Shown: positions 40,903-48,710 of the stretch, one piece after another
Layout of the letters: each line of letters starts with the position of its first letter
How positions within the stretch are numbered: position 1 is the stretch's first letter
DNA from: Streptococcus sp. 'caviae'
Lineage (GTDB): Bacteria > Bacillota > Bacilli > Lactobacillales > Streptococcaceae
Direction: 5' to 3'
Length of the DNA: 64,000 nt
Assembly: GCF_001937065.1 (NCBI RefSeq)
Contig: NZ_MOWR01000001.1
Location: 124,001 to 188,000 of the forward strand
Translations under genes and position numbers: made by a program
The notes under the pieces: model-generated
The model's input: the letters and a program-made list of their open reading frames with translations, nothing else
The model's database searches: none
What the model was told of the DNA's origin: nothing

Positions 40903-41038
40903 CTACATTCTCCTGTAAAATTTTTATTTTGGTTGATATGGCACTTGGTGACAGCCCATATCTGTGTGTACTTTGCAACATTTGTCAGCACGTCTCTGTA
41001 CACTTTTGAGAGACCAAAAGTAAAAAGTACCGCTTATC
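40903..41038 (-). promoter_or_regulatory. structured leader of rpsL
   Basis: About 135 nt between the -10 and rpsL. It holds GTGTAC...GTACAC and, nearer the gene, ATATGG...CCATAT, each able to form a stem. A ribosomal-protein autoregulatory leader is plausible but unproved. Confidence 0.4.
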
Positions 41039-41067
41039 ATAATAACACAGCAGCACTGCTTTGTCAA
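41039..41067 (-). promoter_or_regulatory. str operon promoter
   Basis: TTGACA (41062-41067), 17 bp, TATTAT (41039-41044) on the minus strand. Confidence 0.85.
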
Positions 41068-41110
41068 TAGTTTTTTCCTATTCTTATGCTTCTGCAAAAA
41101 ATAAAAACTA

Positions 41111-41148
41111 GAGCCAAAAATTTAGAAGATTCTCATGCATTTTGGCTC
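41111..41148 (-). terminator. second hairpin upstream of the str promoter
   Basis: GAGCCAAAA (41111-41119) with TTTTGGCTC (41140-41148); a T-rich run follows on the minus strand. It backs up the terminator at 41173-41220. Confidence 0.6.
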
Positions 41149-41172
41149 CGCATATTATCTGATAAAAAACTG

Positions 41173-41220
41173 AGGCAGACACATACGATTTCTCTGCAAT
41201 CATGTGTATCTGCCTCAGCC
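41173..41220 (-). terminator. terminator of the lipoprotein gene
   Basis: CTGAGGCAGA...ACAT pairs with ATGTGT...TCTGCCTCAG, a long stem with a small bulge, followed on the minus strand by TTTTTT. Confidence 0.8.
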
Positions 41221-41236
41221 GCTTTTGATGACATTA

Positions 41237-41572
41237 TTAAGGGTTTACCTGAACACTTCCGTCCGGATTGACTTTCACACTGGAGTCGCCATTGTTAGCT
41301 TCAACGCCGTCCTCGCCTACTTTAGCACTGGAATCACCATTCTCCGCTTCAATTTCGCCATTTTCTTGAACGGATGCCTTTGAGTCTCCGTCTTCAGCTT
41401 CAATATTTCCGTCATCAACAGAAGCTTTTTTCTTTTTTTCTGTTGTTGTCTGCGTTGTTTTTTCTGTCTTTTCAGACTTCTCATTTTCCTTTTTGGAACT
41501 GCTGCAGGCAGCAAGAGAAAGCAGTAAAAACAAAGACAGAACAGCGGTGAGCACTTTGTGAACTTTTGTCAT
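41237..41572 (-). CDS. small repeat-containing lipoprotein
   Basis: 111 residues. Signal peptide with lipobox 'LAAC' (Cys23), then a Lys/Glu/Thr-rich charged stretch (~26-50), then an acidic repeat region with units such as 'IEAEDGDSKASV', 'IEAENGDSSAKV' and 'VEANNGDSSVKV'. The mature protein should be anchored on the outer membrane face and be mostly disordered or beta-repeat. No function recognised. Own promoter and terminator. Confidence 0.8.
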   Translation of the reverse strand: MTKVHKVLTAVLSLFLLLSLAACSSSKKENEKSEKTEKTTQTTTEKKKKASVDDGNIEAEDGDSKASVQENGEIEAENGDSSAKVGEDGVEANNGDSSVKVNPDGSVQVNP

Positions 41573-41603
41573 AAAAATCTCCTTTAAATGATTAAATACA
41601 GGT

Positions 41604-41632
41604 ATTTTATCATAAAGTTCTGGTTAAAACAA
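41604..41632 (-). promoter_or_regulatory. lipoprotein promoter
   Basis: TTGTTT (41627-41632), 17 bp, TAAAAT (41604-41609) with extended TG. Confidence 0.65.
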
Positions 41633-41685
41633 AACTTTTTTAAAATACCATTTTGCCGTTAAAGGCTTAGTCAAAGCTGGATAAA

Positions 41686-41700
41686 AGCAGGATTCCTGCT
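41686..41700 (-). terminator. purR terminator
   Basis: AGCAGGA/TCCTGCT, a tight hairpin right after the purR stop, followed on the minus strand by TTTTATCC; moderate strength. Confidence 0.55.
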
Positions 41701-41704
41701 GCTC

Positions 41705-42520
41705 CTAGGCGTCAAAAATATTTCCCAGCCGGACATCCACCTTATTTTCTTTAACATCAATATTTGTAACAGTCAGAAGAGATTTGTAGCCCAGGCGGTC
41801 GCGCTTTCCTTGCGCATTGTCAGCAAAAACAGCCACACCGACCAAACTGCAGTCAAATTCTCTTAACAGACTGACCATTCCGCTGATCGTGCCGCCTCCT
41901 TTAAGAAAATCGTCTACAATCAGAACCCTGCTGTTAGGTTTAAGGCTGCGTTTGGACAAAAACATCTTTTCGATACGATCGCTGGAGCCAGAAGCATAGT
42001 TGACAGAAACAGTTGATCCTTCTGTAATCTTCAAATCCCGCCGAACAATGACAAAGGGAACATTGAGGATATTGGCAACCGCGTTGGCTAGGGGAACGCC
42101 TTTGGTTGCGACCGTCATTACGGTGTCAATTTTTTCATCCTTAAAAGCATTGGCAATAATCCGGCCGATATTTTTTAAAATGCCGGGCGTACTCAGTAAA
42201 TCCGACAGATAAATATAGCCTCCCGGCAAAATACGATTGTTTTCTGAAAGCCGCTGGCAAAGCTCCTCAGCAATTTCTTTGGACTCAGTTTCAGAAATTG
42301 CCGGCGTAAAAATAACACCGCCGTTGGCACCGGTCACGGTCTCAATATGACCAATACCGCCTTCTGCAAAGGCTTTTTTTATAATAGCAATATCTTCTGA
42401 AATGGAAGATTTTGCTGCGCCGTATTTTTCTGCAAAAGTGTTAAGACTTGTTAGTTGATGAGGGTTGTTCACCAGATAATTGGAAATAACAACCATCCGT
42501 TCGCTGCGTCGTAATTTCAT
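41705..42520 (-). CDS. purR: purine operon regulator PurR (Gram-positive type)
   Basis: 271 residues from the start at 42520 (MKLRRSERMVVISNYL); an upstream ATG at 42535 lacks a ribosome site. N-terminal winged helix and a C-terminal phosphoribosyltransferase-like domain with the PRPP loop 'VLIVDDFLKGGGTI'. In Gram-positives PurR senses PRPP and controls purine genes (activator in lactococci). Followed by a terminator. Confidence 0.95.
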   Translation of the reverse strand: MKLRRSERMVVISNYLVNNPHQLTSLNTFAEKYGAAKSSISEDIAIIKKAFAEGGIGHIETVTGANGGVIFTPAISETESKEIAEELCQRLSENNRILPGGYIYLSDLLSTPGILKNIGRIIANAFKDEKIDTVMTVATKGVPLANAVANILNVPFVIVRRDLKITEGSTVSVNYASGSSDRIEKMFLSKRSLKPNSRVLIVDDFLKGGGTISGMVSLLREFDCSLVGVAVFADNAQGKRDRLGYKSLLTVTNIDVKENKVDVRLGNIFDA

Positions 42521-42547
42521 AAACTCACCATTCATTATTTTACTATT

Positions 42548-42556
42548 ATTATACCA
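42548..42556 (-). promoter_or_regulatory. purR extended -10 promoter
   Basis: TGGTATAAT on the minus strand, 28 bp before the purR start, between the yhaM terminator and the gene; no clear -35. Confidence 0.5.
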
Positions 42557-42568
42557 TATAAAGAAATA

Positions 42569-42614
42569 AAAAGACGAACATTATCGCTCTAATATCCATC
42601 TTTTTTCGTCTTTT
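42569..42614 (-). terminator. terminator of the rsgA-to-yhaM operon
   Basis: AAAAGACGAA (42569-42578) with TTCGTCTTTT (42605-42614); the stem overlaps the yhaM stop codon. Confidence 0.7.
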
Positions 42615-43557
42615 AGTGATTTGTTTTGGGCTTATAGAAAGAACGATTGTCCATAGCAAAAATCCGGCCGGTCATTTCTCCTTCGGACACTCGCGACAGG
42701 GCTGAAGTCATCATCATCATTTCCGCATCAAGATTGTCAATCATGTGGATAATCTCTGCCTCCATAATCCTCGGTCTGACCGGACTACCGTATTCCAAGA
42801 GCCCGTGATGGCTGAGGATAACATGGCGCAGAACGATAACATCCTCCTTGGTATCGTCAATGTTTAGCTCCGCTAAAGCCTTGGTAATTTCTTCATCAAT
42901 CAAGGCAATATGCCCAATAAGATTGCCGCGGACAGTATATTCTGTATTATCAGGGCCGGTCAGCTCAAGAACCTTGGCTAAATCATGAAGCATAATGCCC
43001 GCAAAAAGAAGGCTCTTGTCAAGCTCCTGATAAATATCTCCGATGCTGTCTGCCAAGCGAACCATGGTTGCTGTATGGTAAGCCAGACCGACTTCAAAGG
43101 CATGATGGTTGGTCTTTGCGGCAGGAAAGCTGAAAAATTCATGGCTGTACTTGCGATAAAGTGCTCTGACAATCCGCTGCCAAGTGGCATTTTCAATTTT
43201 AAAGAGCATCTGCTCTAAATAGTCTCTGATTTCATTGACATCAACCGGCGGTTTTTCCTTGAAATCCTTAGGATTATTAGGTTCACCGTCCTTGGGGTGG
43301 CGCAGGCTGATTTGATTGACCTGCGGTGTACCGTTGTAGACCTCACGGCGCCCCTTCATAAAGACAACTTTGCCGGCTGTAAATTCTTCAACATTATAGG
43401 GCTGAGCATCCCAAAGATTGCCGGAGATTTCTCCCGTATCATCCTGAAAAGTGAAGGCAAGATAATCCTTGCCAGCTCTTGTTTTTCGAAGTTCTGCTGA
43501 CTTAATGAGATAAAATCCTTCAAAAAGCTCATCTTTTTTCATTTGACTAATTTTCAT
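42613..43557 (-). CDS. yhaM: 3'-5' exoribonuclease YhaM (Cbf1)
   Basis: 314 residues: N-terminal OB-fold nucleic-acid-binding domain ('FTFQDDTGEISGNLWDAQP') and a central HD hydrolase domain with 'NHHAFEVGLAYHT' and 'GIMLHDLAKV'. It trims RNA 3' ends. The start at 43557 overlaps the rmuC stop, with GAGGAA upstream, so translation is coupled. Confidence 0.93.
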   Translation of the reverse strand: MKISQMKKDELFEGFYLIKSAELRKTRAGKDYLAFTFQDDTGEISGNLWDAQPYNVEEFTAGKVVFMKGRREVYNGTPQVNQISLRHPKDGEPNNPKDFKEKPPVDVNEIRDYLEQMLFKIENATWQRIVRALYRKYSHEFFSFPAAKTNHHAFEVGLAYHTATMVRLADSIGDIYQELDKSLLFAGIMLHDLAKVLELTGPDNTEYTVRGNLIGHIALIDEEITKALAELNIDDTKEDVIVLRHVILSHHGLLEYGSPVRPRIMEAEIIHMIDNLDAEMMMMTSALSRVSEGEMTGRIFAMDNRSFYKPKTNH

Positions 43558-44821
43558 CTGGTTCCTCATCTTCTAGCGGTGCAATATTTAAGAGCAGCCG
43601 AGTATGGTCATCTTCGTACAGTTCAATGTCTCTAAGCACCCGATCAATGGCATTGGTCCGCGTTGTCAAAAGCTTATCAATATTGTTGCTGGCTCGGTGC
43701 AGCTGTTTCTGAGTTGTCTGCAGAAGGCCGCCGAATTTGTTAAATTCTGATTTAACATTTCCTAAAATTTTACTGATATCATCAGCATTCTTTTGAATAT
43801 TCAGAGTCTTAAAGCCAACGGACAGCGAATTGAGAAGCGCTGACAACGTGGACGGACCGGCAACTACAATGTGCTCATCACGGCGCAGACTGTCAAAGAA
43901 ATCAGCATTCCTGACAACCTCAGAATAAAGGCCTTCTGTCGGCAGGAACATAATGCCAAAATTGGTCGTTTCCGGCGGATTAAGGTATTTCTTTTGAATA
44001 TCCTTAGCAAAACGTTTGAGACTGGCAAGCAGAGCCTTGCGATGAAAGTCAATCTGCTCCTTGTCGCCCGTTTCATAAGCATCTTCTAAACGGTAGTAAT
44101 CTTCCAGCGGAAACTTAGAATCAATAGGCAGATAGACATAGTCATCCTGATGGCTGCCAGGGAGTTTGATGGCATATTCCACACGTTCCGCCGATCCCTT
44201 AACCGTCGCAAATTCACGTTCATACTGACTTTCAGTCATGATGTCTTCAATGATTTGCCCCAGCTGCAATTCTCCCATAATGCCCCGCGTCTTAGTATTA
44301 GAGAGAACTTTGTTTAGAGTGCCGACATCACGCGCTACTGTCTTCATCTCACCTAGACCTTGGTTGACACTTTCCAGCTGCTTGGAAACTGTTTCAAAGG
44401 ATGTTCTGAGACGGTTATGCAAGGTTTGATCCAGTTTTTCTTCAACCGTCTGCCGCATTTCCTCCAAACGTTTCTCATTTGAAGTCTGCATGTCTTTAAC
44501 AGACTGCGTCAATTGGAGATTGATCTGCTCCAAACGTTTATCGGAACGGTCGCGGCTGTCAGTAAGATTTTGATATAAAACGTCTCTTAAATCCGCAAAC
44601 TGCTGTGAAAGGTCATTTTGCAGACGCGTCAGCTGCGTATTGATTCCAAGCAGCTGGTTTTTGTCCGCCATTTCTAGCTGGTAGGAAACCTGATCTGACA
44701 AATTATCAGCATTGTCATCCAACTTTTTTTCCAAATCTGATTTGTTTTTATCCAGCTTCAAAAAAACAGCAACGCTGATAAAGCAGGCACTCAGAGCCAG
44801 CAATAAGGTGAGAATATCCAT
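43547..44821 (-). CDS. rmuC: RmuC-family DNA recombination protein
   Basis: 424 residues: one N-terminal membrane helix (~1-20), a long coiled coil (~25-170), and the RmuC endonuclease-fold domain ('GIMGELQLGQIIEDIMT', 'IDSKFPLEDYYRLED'). The family limits inversions and recombination. It overlaps yhaM and follows thiN by 6 bp in an operon. Confidence 0.92.
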   Translation of the reverse strand: MDILTLLLALSACFISVAVFLKLDKNKSDLEKKLDDNADNLSDQVSYQLEMADKNQLLGINTQLTRLQNDLSQQFADLRDVLYQNLTDSRDRSDKRLEQINLQLTQSVKDMQTSNEKRLEEMRQTVEEKLDQTLHNRLRTSFETVSKQLESVNQGLGEMKTVARDVGTLNKVLSNTKTRGIMGELQLGQIIEDIMTESQYEREFATVKGSAERVEYAIKLPGSHQDDYVYLPIDSKFPLEDYYRLEDAYETGDKEQIDFHRKALLASLKRFAKDIQKKYLNPPETTNFGIMFLPTEGLYSEVVRNADFFDSLRRDEHIVVAGPSTLSALLNSLSVGFKTLNIQKNADDISKILGNVKSEFNKFGGLLQTTQKQLHRASNNIDKLLTTRTNAIDRVLRDIELYEDDHTRLLLNIAPLEDEEPDEN

Positions 44822-44827
44822 TATTAA

Positions 44828-45460
44828 TTAAATCCTATCTTTGGTTTGAATCACAACAGCATAACCCGATGAAACAGAAAAACAGATGGGTTTGCCGACA
44901 AATTCATTGCTGCCGTAAATCTTCTTCTGGAAAAAATTTCTTTCAGAGAGTTCGTATTTGGCATCCTGAATGGTCAAGGGAGCGTCATTGTCAGCCATAA
45001 AAGAGATATAAGCCATTCCGGCTTCCTGTTTAACACAGTGCTGACCCGGCGGAAAAAACTGTACCAGATTTTGCCTGTCACGCAGCCGAAAATGCTCCAT
45101 AAAAGGAGCTAAATCCGGATTGCTGGGCAGAAAGATATTGGCCAGAGTGTGATCAAGACGGCCGCCAAAAGCTCCAAAAATGGTTACTTCAGCCTTGTCA
45201 AATTGCTGAAAAATCGTTTTGAGAGCCAGTTCAGTGTCCGTATCCTCTTTTTCTGCCGGAGCCATGATAAACTGTGTGGCTGCAGTCTTAATTTTCTTCA
45301 GTTCCTGATCAGACACCGAGTCGAAGTCTCCAACAGCCAAGTCCAGAGGCAGGTGATTTTGGAGCAGGAAAAAGCAGCCCCTGTCAATTCCCACAAAATA
45401 ATCAAAATTCGTCGTGAAATACTCCAAGTCACCCCCGGTGAAAAGAGCTACTCTAGTCAT
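44828..45460 (-). CDS. thiN: thiamine pyrophosphokinase
   Basis: 210 residues with the family motifs 'FVGIDRGCFFLLQNHLPLDL', 'AVGDFDSVS' and 'IFGAFGGRLDHTLANI'. It converts thiamine to thiamine diphosphate using ATP. It overlaps rpe by 8 bp in the rsgA-rpe-thiN-rmuC-yhaM operon. Confidence 0.94.
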   Translation of the reverse strand: MTRVALFTGGDLEYFTTNFDYFVGIDRGCFFLLQNHLPLDLAVGDFDSVSDQELKKIKTAATQFIMAPAEKEDTDTELALKTIFQQFDKAEVTIFGAFGGRLDHTLANIFLPSNPDLAPFMEHFRLRDRQNLVQFFPPGQHCVKQEAGMAYISFMADNDAPLTIQDAKYELSERNFFQKKIYGSNEFVGKPICFSVSSGYAVVIQTKDRI

Positions 45461-46112
45461 TTAAGGCCGCTTTCAAGGTTTCCACTCGGGCTGACAAATT
45501 TTCCTTGAAAAGGTAAGAGCCTGCCACAAAGACATTGGCTCCTGCTTGGGCACAGGCACTTATGGTCTTGTTGTCTACTCCGCCGTCCACTTCAATGTCA
45601 TAGTCAAGGCCGCACTGCTTACGCAGCCGAGCTGCCAGCTTTACCTTTTCCAAGCATTCGGGAATAAAGGCTTGTCCGCCAAAACCCGGATTGACAGTCA
45701 TAATCAAAACCTGATCAACCAAATTCAGCACAGGTTCAATCGCTGCCAAAGGAGTTCCGGGATTGATGACAACACCTGCTTTCATCCCTGCAGCCTTGAT
45801 TTTTTGCAGGGCACCGTGAATATGGGTTGTAGCCTCAGCATGAATGGTCATAATGTCAGCCCCTGCTTGGGCAAAATCATCAACATAGCGTTCCGGATTG
45901 ACAACCATAAGATGGCAGTCAAAGACTAATTTACTGTGCTTACGCATGCTGGCAACCACGCCTGCACCAAAGCTGATATTCGGTACAAACTGGCCGTCCA
46001 TAATATCAATATGGACATATTTTACACCTGTTTCTTCAATACGCTTTAACTCTTTTTCAAAATTAGCGTAATCTGCAGCCAAGATAGATGGGGCAATTTT
46101 GTAAGTTGACAT
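45453..46112 (-). CDS. rpe: ribulose-phosphate 3-epimerase
   Basis: 219 residues from the start at 46112 (MSTYKIAPSILAADYANF); the longer open frame runs into rsgA. A TIM barrel with metal-site motifs 'YVHIDIMDGQFVPN', 'DCHLMV' and 'DIEVDGGVD'. It interconverts ribulose- and xylulose-5-phosphate. It lies 10 bp after rsgA. Confidence 0.96.
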   Translation of the reverse strand: MSTYKIAPSILAADYANFEKELKRIEETGVKYVHIDIMDGQFVPNISFGAGVVASMRKHSKLVFDCHLMVVNPERYVDDFAQAGADIMTIHAEATTHIHGALQKIKAAGMKAGVVINPGTPLAAIEPVLNLVDQVLIMTVNPGFGGQAFIPECLEKVKLAARLRKQCGLDYDIEVDGGVDNKTISACAQAGANVFVAGSYLFKENLSARVETLKAALND

Positions 46113-46122
46113 AAAAAAGGAC

Positions 46123-46995
46123 CTACTTTCTCTTAATTGTTTTCTTAAAAGTCTCCCGACGGTTTTCAATCTCGCTAAGGAATTGCAGATAATGCTGATA
46201 GCGTTCCTGCCAGATATTCCCCTGTTCCACTGCTTCCTTAACTGCACAGTCCGGTTCATGCGTATGGGTACAGGAACGAAATTTGCAGGCAGAACTCAGC
46301 TGCAAAAATTCAGGAAAGGCAGCGTTTAAGGCTTCACTACTTGTTATTTCGTAATCAAGCGAGCTAAATCCAGGAGTATCAGCAATTTTACCGCCGTGCA
46401 CATTGTAAAGTGTTACAGCGCGTGTTGTATGGCGGCCGCGGCCTAAGCTGTCTGAAATCTCAGCAGTTTCCAGATTCAAATCCGGAGCAATTTTATTAAG
46501 CAGCGTTGATTTGCCAACTCCTGTTTGCCCCATAAACACAGTAATCTTGTCCTTTAGAAGCGGCAGCAGCTCTTCCAAATGATAAATAACCTGGTAGCCA
46601 ATCTTTTGATACTGCTCCTTAATAGCATCCAAACAGCTCAAATCGTTCAGCAAATCAAGCTTAGAAATATAAATCAAAGGCTTGATCGTTTTATGCTCCA
46701 AAAGAATCAAGAAGCGATCCAGCAGCTTCGTATTCAAATCGGGCTCCTTAGCTGACATGATAACCACAGCCTGATCAACATTGACAATGGGCGGCCGTGT
46801 CAAACTGTTTTTCCGCTCATGAATGGCCAGAATATAACCCTCAGAATGTTCTTCCGCCGAAAAATCGACCTCATCACCAACATAGGGACGATGCCCTTTT
46901 TTTCTGAAATTCCCGCGTGCCCGTGTCTGATAAACCTGTCCATTAGACTCCACATAATAAAATCCGGCCAAAGACTTAATAATTTTACCTTGCAA
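46123..46995 (-). CDS. rsgA: ribosome small-subunit GTPase RsgA
   Basis: 290 residues. N-terminal OB domain, circularly permuted GTPase (G4-like 'ISKLDL' before '[12 protein letters not shown]' and 'DTPGFSSL'), and a C-terminal zinc knuckle '[14 protein letters not shown]'. It checks late 30S assembly. Heads the operon. Confidence 0.95.
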   Translation of the reverse strand: MQGKIIKSLAGFYYVESNGQVYQTRARGNFRKKGHRPYVGDEVDFSAEEHSEGYILAIHERKNSLTRPPIVNVDQAVVIMSAKEPDLNTKLLDRFLILLEHKTIKPLIYISKLDLLNDLSCLDAIKEQYQKIGYQVIYHLEELLPLLKDKITVFMGQTGVGKSTLLNKIAPDLNLETAEISDSLGRGRHTTRAVTLYNVHGGKIADTPGFSSLDYEITSSEALNAAFPEFLQLSSACKFRSCTHTHEPDCAVKEAVEQGNIWQERYQHYLQFLSEIENRRETFKKTIKRK

Positions 46996-47024
46996 ACGCT
47001 CTCCTCGCTAAACTTATTAAGTTC

Positions 47025-47033
47025 ATTATATCA
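47025..47033 (-). promoter_or_regulatory. rsgA operon promoter
   Basis: TGATATAAT extended -10 on the minus strand, about 30 bp before rsgA, divergent from the tRNA-Leu promoter. Confidence 0.6.
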
Positions 47034-47061
47034 AAAAATTAATCTTTTTTCTGTTTAGGTA

Positions 47062-47089
47062 TTGGCAAATCTCAAAAAAAGCGTATAAT
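47062..47089 (+). promoter_or_regulatory. tRNA-Leu promoter
   Basis: TTGGCA (47062-47067), 16 bp, TATAAT (47084-47089); a second TATAAT is at 47092-47097. Confidence 0.7.
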
Positions 47090-47111
47090 AGTATAATGTA
47101 TTATAAAGTTA

Positions 47112-47194
47112 GCGGAGATGGTGGAACGGCAGACACGCATGCTTCAGGCGCATGTGCCCGTACGGGCGTGAGGGTTCAAATCCCTTTCTCCGCA
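47112..47194 (+). tRNA. tRNA-Leu (anticodon CAG)
   Basis: 83 nt. Acceptor GCGGAGA with TCTCCGC, anticodon stem CATGC/GCATG (47138-47142, 47150-47154) around the loop TTCAGGC with CAG at 47145-47147, long variable arm GCCCGTACGGGC, and T-loop TTCAAAT. CCA is not encoded (TTT follows the discriminator A). Confidence 0.95.
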
Positions 47195-47214
47195 TTTTTC
47201 GAGCTTTTCAGCTC

Positions 47215-47239
47215 AGTCAGCTTTCTCGCTGACTCTTTT
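47215..47239 (+). terminator. terminator after tRNA-Leu
   Basis: AGTCAGC (47215-47221) with GCTGACT (47228-47234), then CTTTTT. Confidence 0.75.
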
Positions 47240-47284
47240 TAATATATTGACAGCTTTTTACGATTATTTAAAAAAGCCGCATTT

Positions 47285-47373
47285 GGAAAGGTGGCCCAGC
47301 TTGGTACGGCACCGGACTCGAAATCCGGCAAGTGGACTTTGTTCATGCGCGGGTTCAAATCCCGTCCTTTCCT
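47285..47373 (+). tRNA. tRNA-Ser (anticodon CGA)
   Basis: 89 nt. Acceptor GGAAAGG (47285-47291) with CCTTTCC (47366-47372), anticodon stem CCGGA/TCCGG around CTCGAAA, long variable arm, T-loop TTCAAAT. CCA is not encoded. The discriminator base reads T where bacterial tRNA-Ser normally has G. TTGACA at 47247-47252 has no matching -10. Confidence 0.88.
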
Positions 47374-47531
47374 TTAACCAAGATACAAAGGGACGATTCG
47401 CTTTAGCGAAAATTCCTGACAGAGAAATAGGGGCTTTCTTTGAGTAACAAGCTTACTCCAGAGCAGCCACAGTTGTAAACGCTAAAGTACAAACAGTGTG
47501 CATCTCTTTTCCCTAAGAATTTCATCTGCAC
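47374..47531. other. gap after tRNA-Ser
   Basis: 158 bp with small inverted repeats (TTCGCTTTAGCGAA near 47396-47411, and GAGTAA...TTACTC near 47440-47457). No gene and no repeat of the tRNA 3' end found elsewhere in the window. Confidence 0.5.
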
Positions 47532-47747
47532 TTAGTCACAACCTAAAAAATCTCTCACCTCATTAAGGGTGAGAGATTTTTGGGCTCTATAGAGCAAAAA
47601 TAGCCTGAGCAAGAAGGCTGACAGTGTGCTCGACCCTGTCACATACTTTTTCAAAAAAGCTCCTACTGATAAAGAAATTAAAGAAAGAATGGAACCTATA
47701 AAAAAACCAGAGAGTAGCACAAAAACCAGCCAGTATTTTTCTGGCAT
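47532..47747 (-). CDS. small two-helix membrane protein, possible bacteriocin immunity protein
   Basis: 71 residues with a strong hydrophobic N-terminal half ('YWLVFVLLSGFFIGSILSLI') and a second helix, then a polar end. Its start overlaps the stop of the 95-residue gene by one base (TAATG) and has no ribosome site, so it depends on coupling. The last ~10 codons lie inside a perfect terminator hairpin (47546-47581), so the C-terminus may be an artefact of truncation. Location in a bacteriocin operon suggests immunity; this is inference. Confidence 0.5.
   Translation of the reverse strand: MPEKYWLVFVLLSGFFIGSILSLISLSVGAFLKKYVTGSSTLSAFLLRLFLLYRAQKSLTLNEVRDFLGCD
47546..47581 (-). terminator. 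terminator of the bacteriocin-like operon
   Basis: AAAAATCTCTCACC (47546-47559) with its exact complement (47568-47581), eight-base loop; T-run on the minus strand. Confidence 0.9.
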
Positions 47748-48034
47748 TAAAAATTTTCTATGTGATAGTTTCTTTCAAATGTGGGTTGGCTAACAACCTT
47801 ACCATTGGTTAAATCAATAACATCTCCAATATTCCCAATAGCATACATTCCATAGCCATAATTGCGATCATCCTTCGCCCATTTTGGATACAAGGCCGGT
47901 ATCAAAATACGAAGTCTGTCATCTAGCCAGACAAGCTCATTTTTGTCAAAGGCATCGGAGACCCACTGTGGCTGACTGCCTTCCTTGGTAATTCTCCAAA
48001 TTTCTACTTCTTGATTTTTGTAAAAAGCTTTCAA
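47747..48034 (-). CDS. hypothetical soluble protein of the bacteriocin-like operon
   Basis: 95 residues, 'MKAFYKNQEVEIWRITKEGS' to 'FERNYHIENF', rich in aromatics, with no signal peptide or membrane helix. Preceded by an AAAGGAGGA-type ribosome site 38 bp after the peptide gene. I do not recognise the family. Its place between the precursor peptide and a small membrane protein suggests an immunity or accessory role. Confidence 0.65.
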   Translation of the reverse strand: MKAFYKNQEVEIWRITKEGSQPQWVSDAFDKNELVWLDDRLRILIPALYPKWAKDDRNYGYGMYAIGNIGDVIDLTNGKVVSQPTFERNYHIENF

Positions 48035-48072
48035 AATAGCTCCTCCTTTATTTTGTGAGCTGGAGTAATTTA

Positions 48073-48288
48073 TTAAAAATTACAAGAATTAGGTGTTCCT
48101 CCTGTTCCATAAGGTGAACATGATTTTGGAGTTGAACGATCAATGCCGTTCAACTGTTCCAGAGTAACACCTCCTCCATCAAAAGCACTAATAGCTCCTC
48201 CTAGAAAGAGCCCCCCAAAACCTCCTTCAATTTTTGAAAGCTCTTCCTTTGTCATTATTTCAAATTGTTCAAATACTTGTGTATTCAT
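48073..48288 (-). CDS. double-glycine leader bacteriocin-like peptide
   Basis: 71 residues. Leader 'MNTQVFEQFEIMTKEELSKI' ends EGG (Gly22-Gly23), the cut site of ABC peptidase transporters such as NlmTE/ComAB. The mature part (48 residues) is glycine-rich and hydrophobic at first ('FGGLFLGGAISAFDGGG'), then polar with two cysteines (57, 69) that could pair. This fits a class II bacteriocin, but the sequence matches none I know. A ComE-type site lies upstream. No transporter is in the window. Confidence 0.8.
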   Translation of the reverse strand: MNTQVFEQFEIMTKEELSKIEGGFGGLFLGGAISAFDGGGVTLEQLNGIDRSTPKSCSPYGTGGTPNSCNF

Positions 48289-48342
48289 AACAAAACCCCT
48301 TTTTCATTTTTTAATCTTATCCCTTGGCCAAGAAACACCTAT

Positions 48343-48410
48343 AGTATAACTTATTTTGATCACTTTGTGCGGCCATTGTCATAAATGGTATCAAATGGGT
48401 CGTGAATGGG
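48343..48410 (-). promoter_or_regulatory. ComE/BlpR-type promoter of the bacteriocin-like operon
   Basis: On the minus strand the direct repeats CCCATTCACGA (48400-48410) and ACCATTTATGA (48379-48389) start exactly 21 bp apart, then 30 bp later comes TATACT (48343-48348) without a -35. This is the layout of ComE-driven mutacin promoters. The 55-bp leader carries AAAAAGGGG. Confidence 0.75.
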
Positions 48411-48550
48411 AAAAATGGCTCTTGATTTCTCAATAAAATATCCATTCACGACATTCACTTCAATTCTTTTAAATTTTTTTCATAATGAAAGCAGATTTAT
48501 GAAAAAAAGAAAAGTAAAAAGAATTGGTCTAACACCCCGACAAACAAAAA

Positions 48551-48700
48551 GACGCCAGACTTGAAACAACTAATAAACTTATCAAAGATATCAAGTGTCA
48601 AAGCTTTGGCTAGCGCAATTTTCTTAACTTCAAGAAACGGATTTATCTTATCTTGAACAGCAAAAAGAAGAGAACCAGCTGGGTTCTCTCCAGAGTATAG
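48551..48700 (+). pseudogene. ISL3-family transposase C-terminal remnant with internal stop
   Basis: Reads DARLETTNKLIKDIKCQSFG, a TAG (48611-48613), then RNFLNFKKRIYLILN...RTSWVLSRV and a stop, the typical end of ISL3/IS1167-like transposases (RLEATN-LIK-IKR--FGFRNF-NFKKRI). The rest of the gene is missing, so it is dead. It lies upstream of the bacteriocin-like promoter. Confidence 0.8.
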
Positions 48701-48710
48701 CTTTTCGTCA

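Noticed and set aside
47366-47531. tRNA-Ser as an integration site for the bacteriocin-like block
   Set aside because: No second copy of the tRNA 3' end and no integrase in the window.
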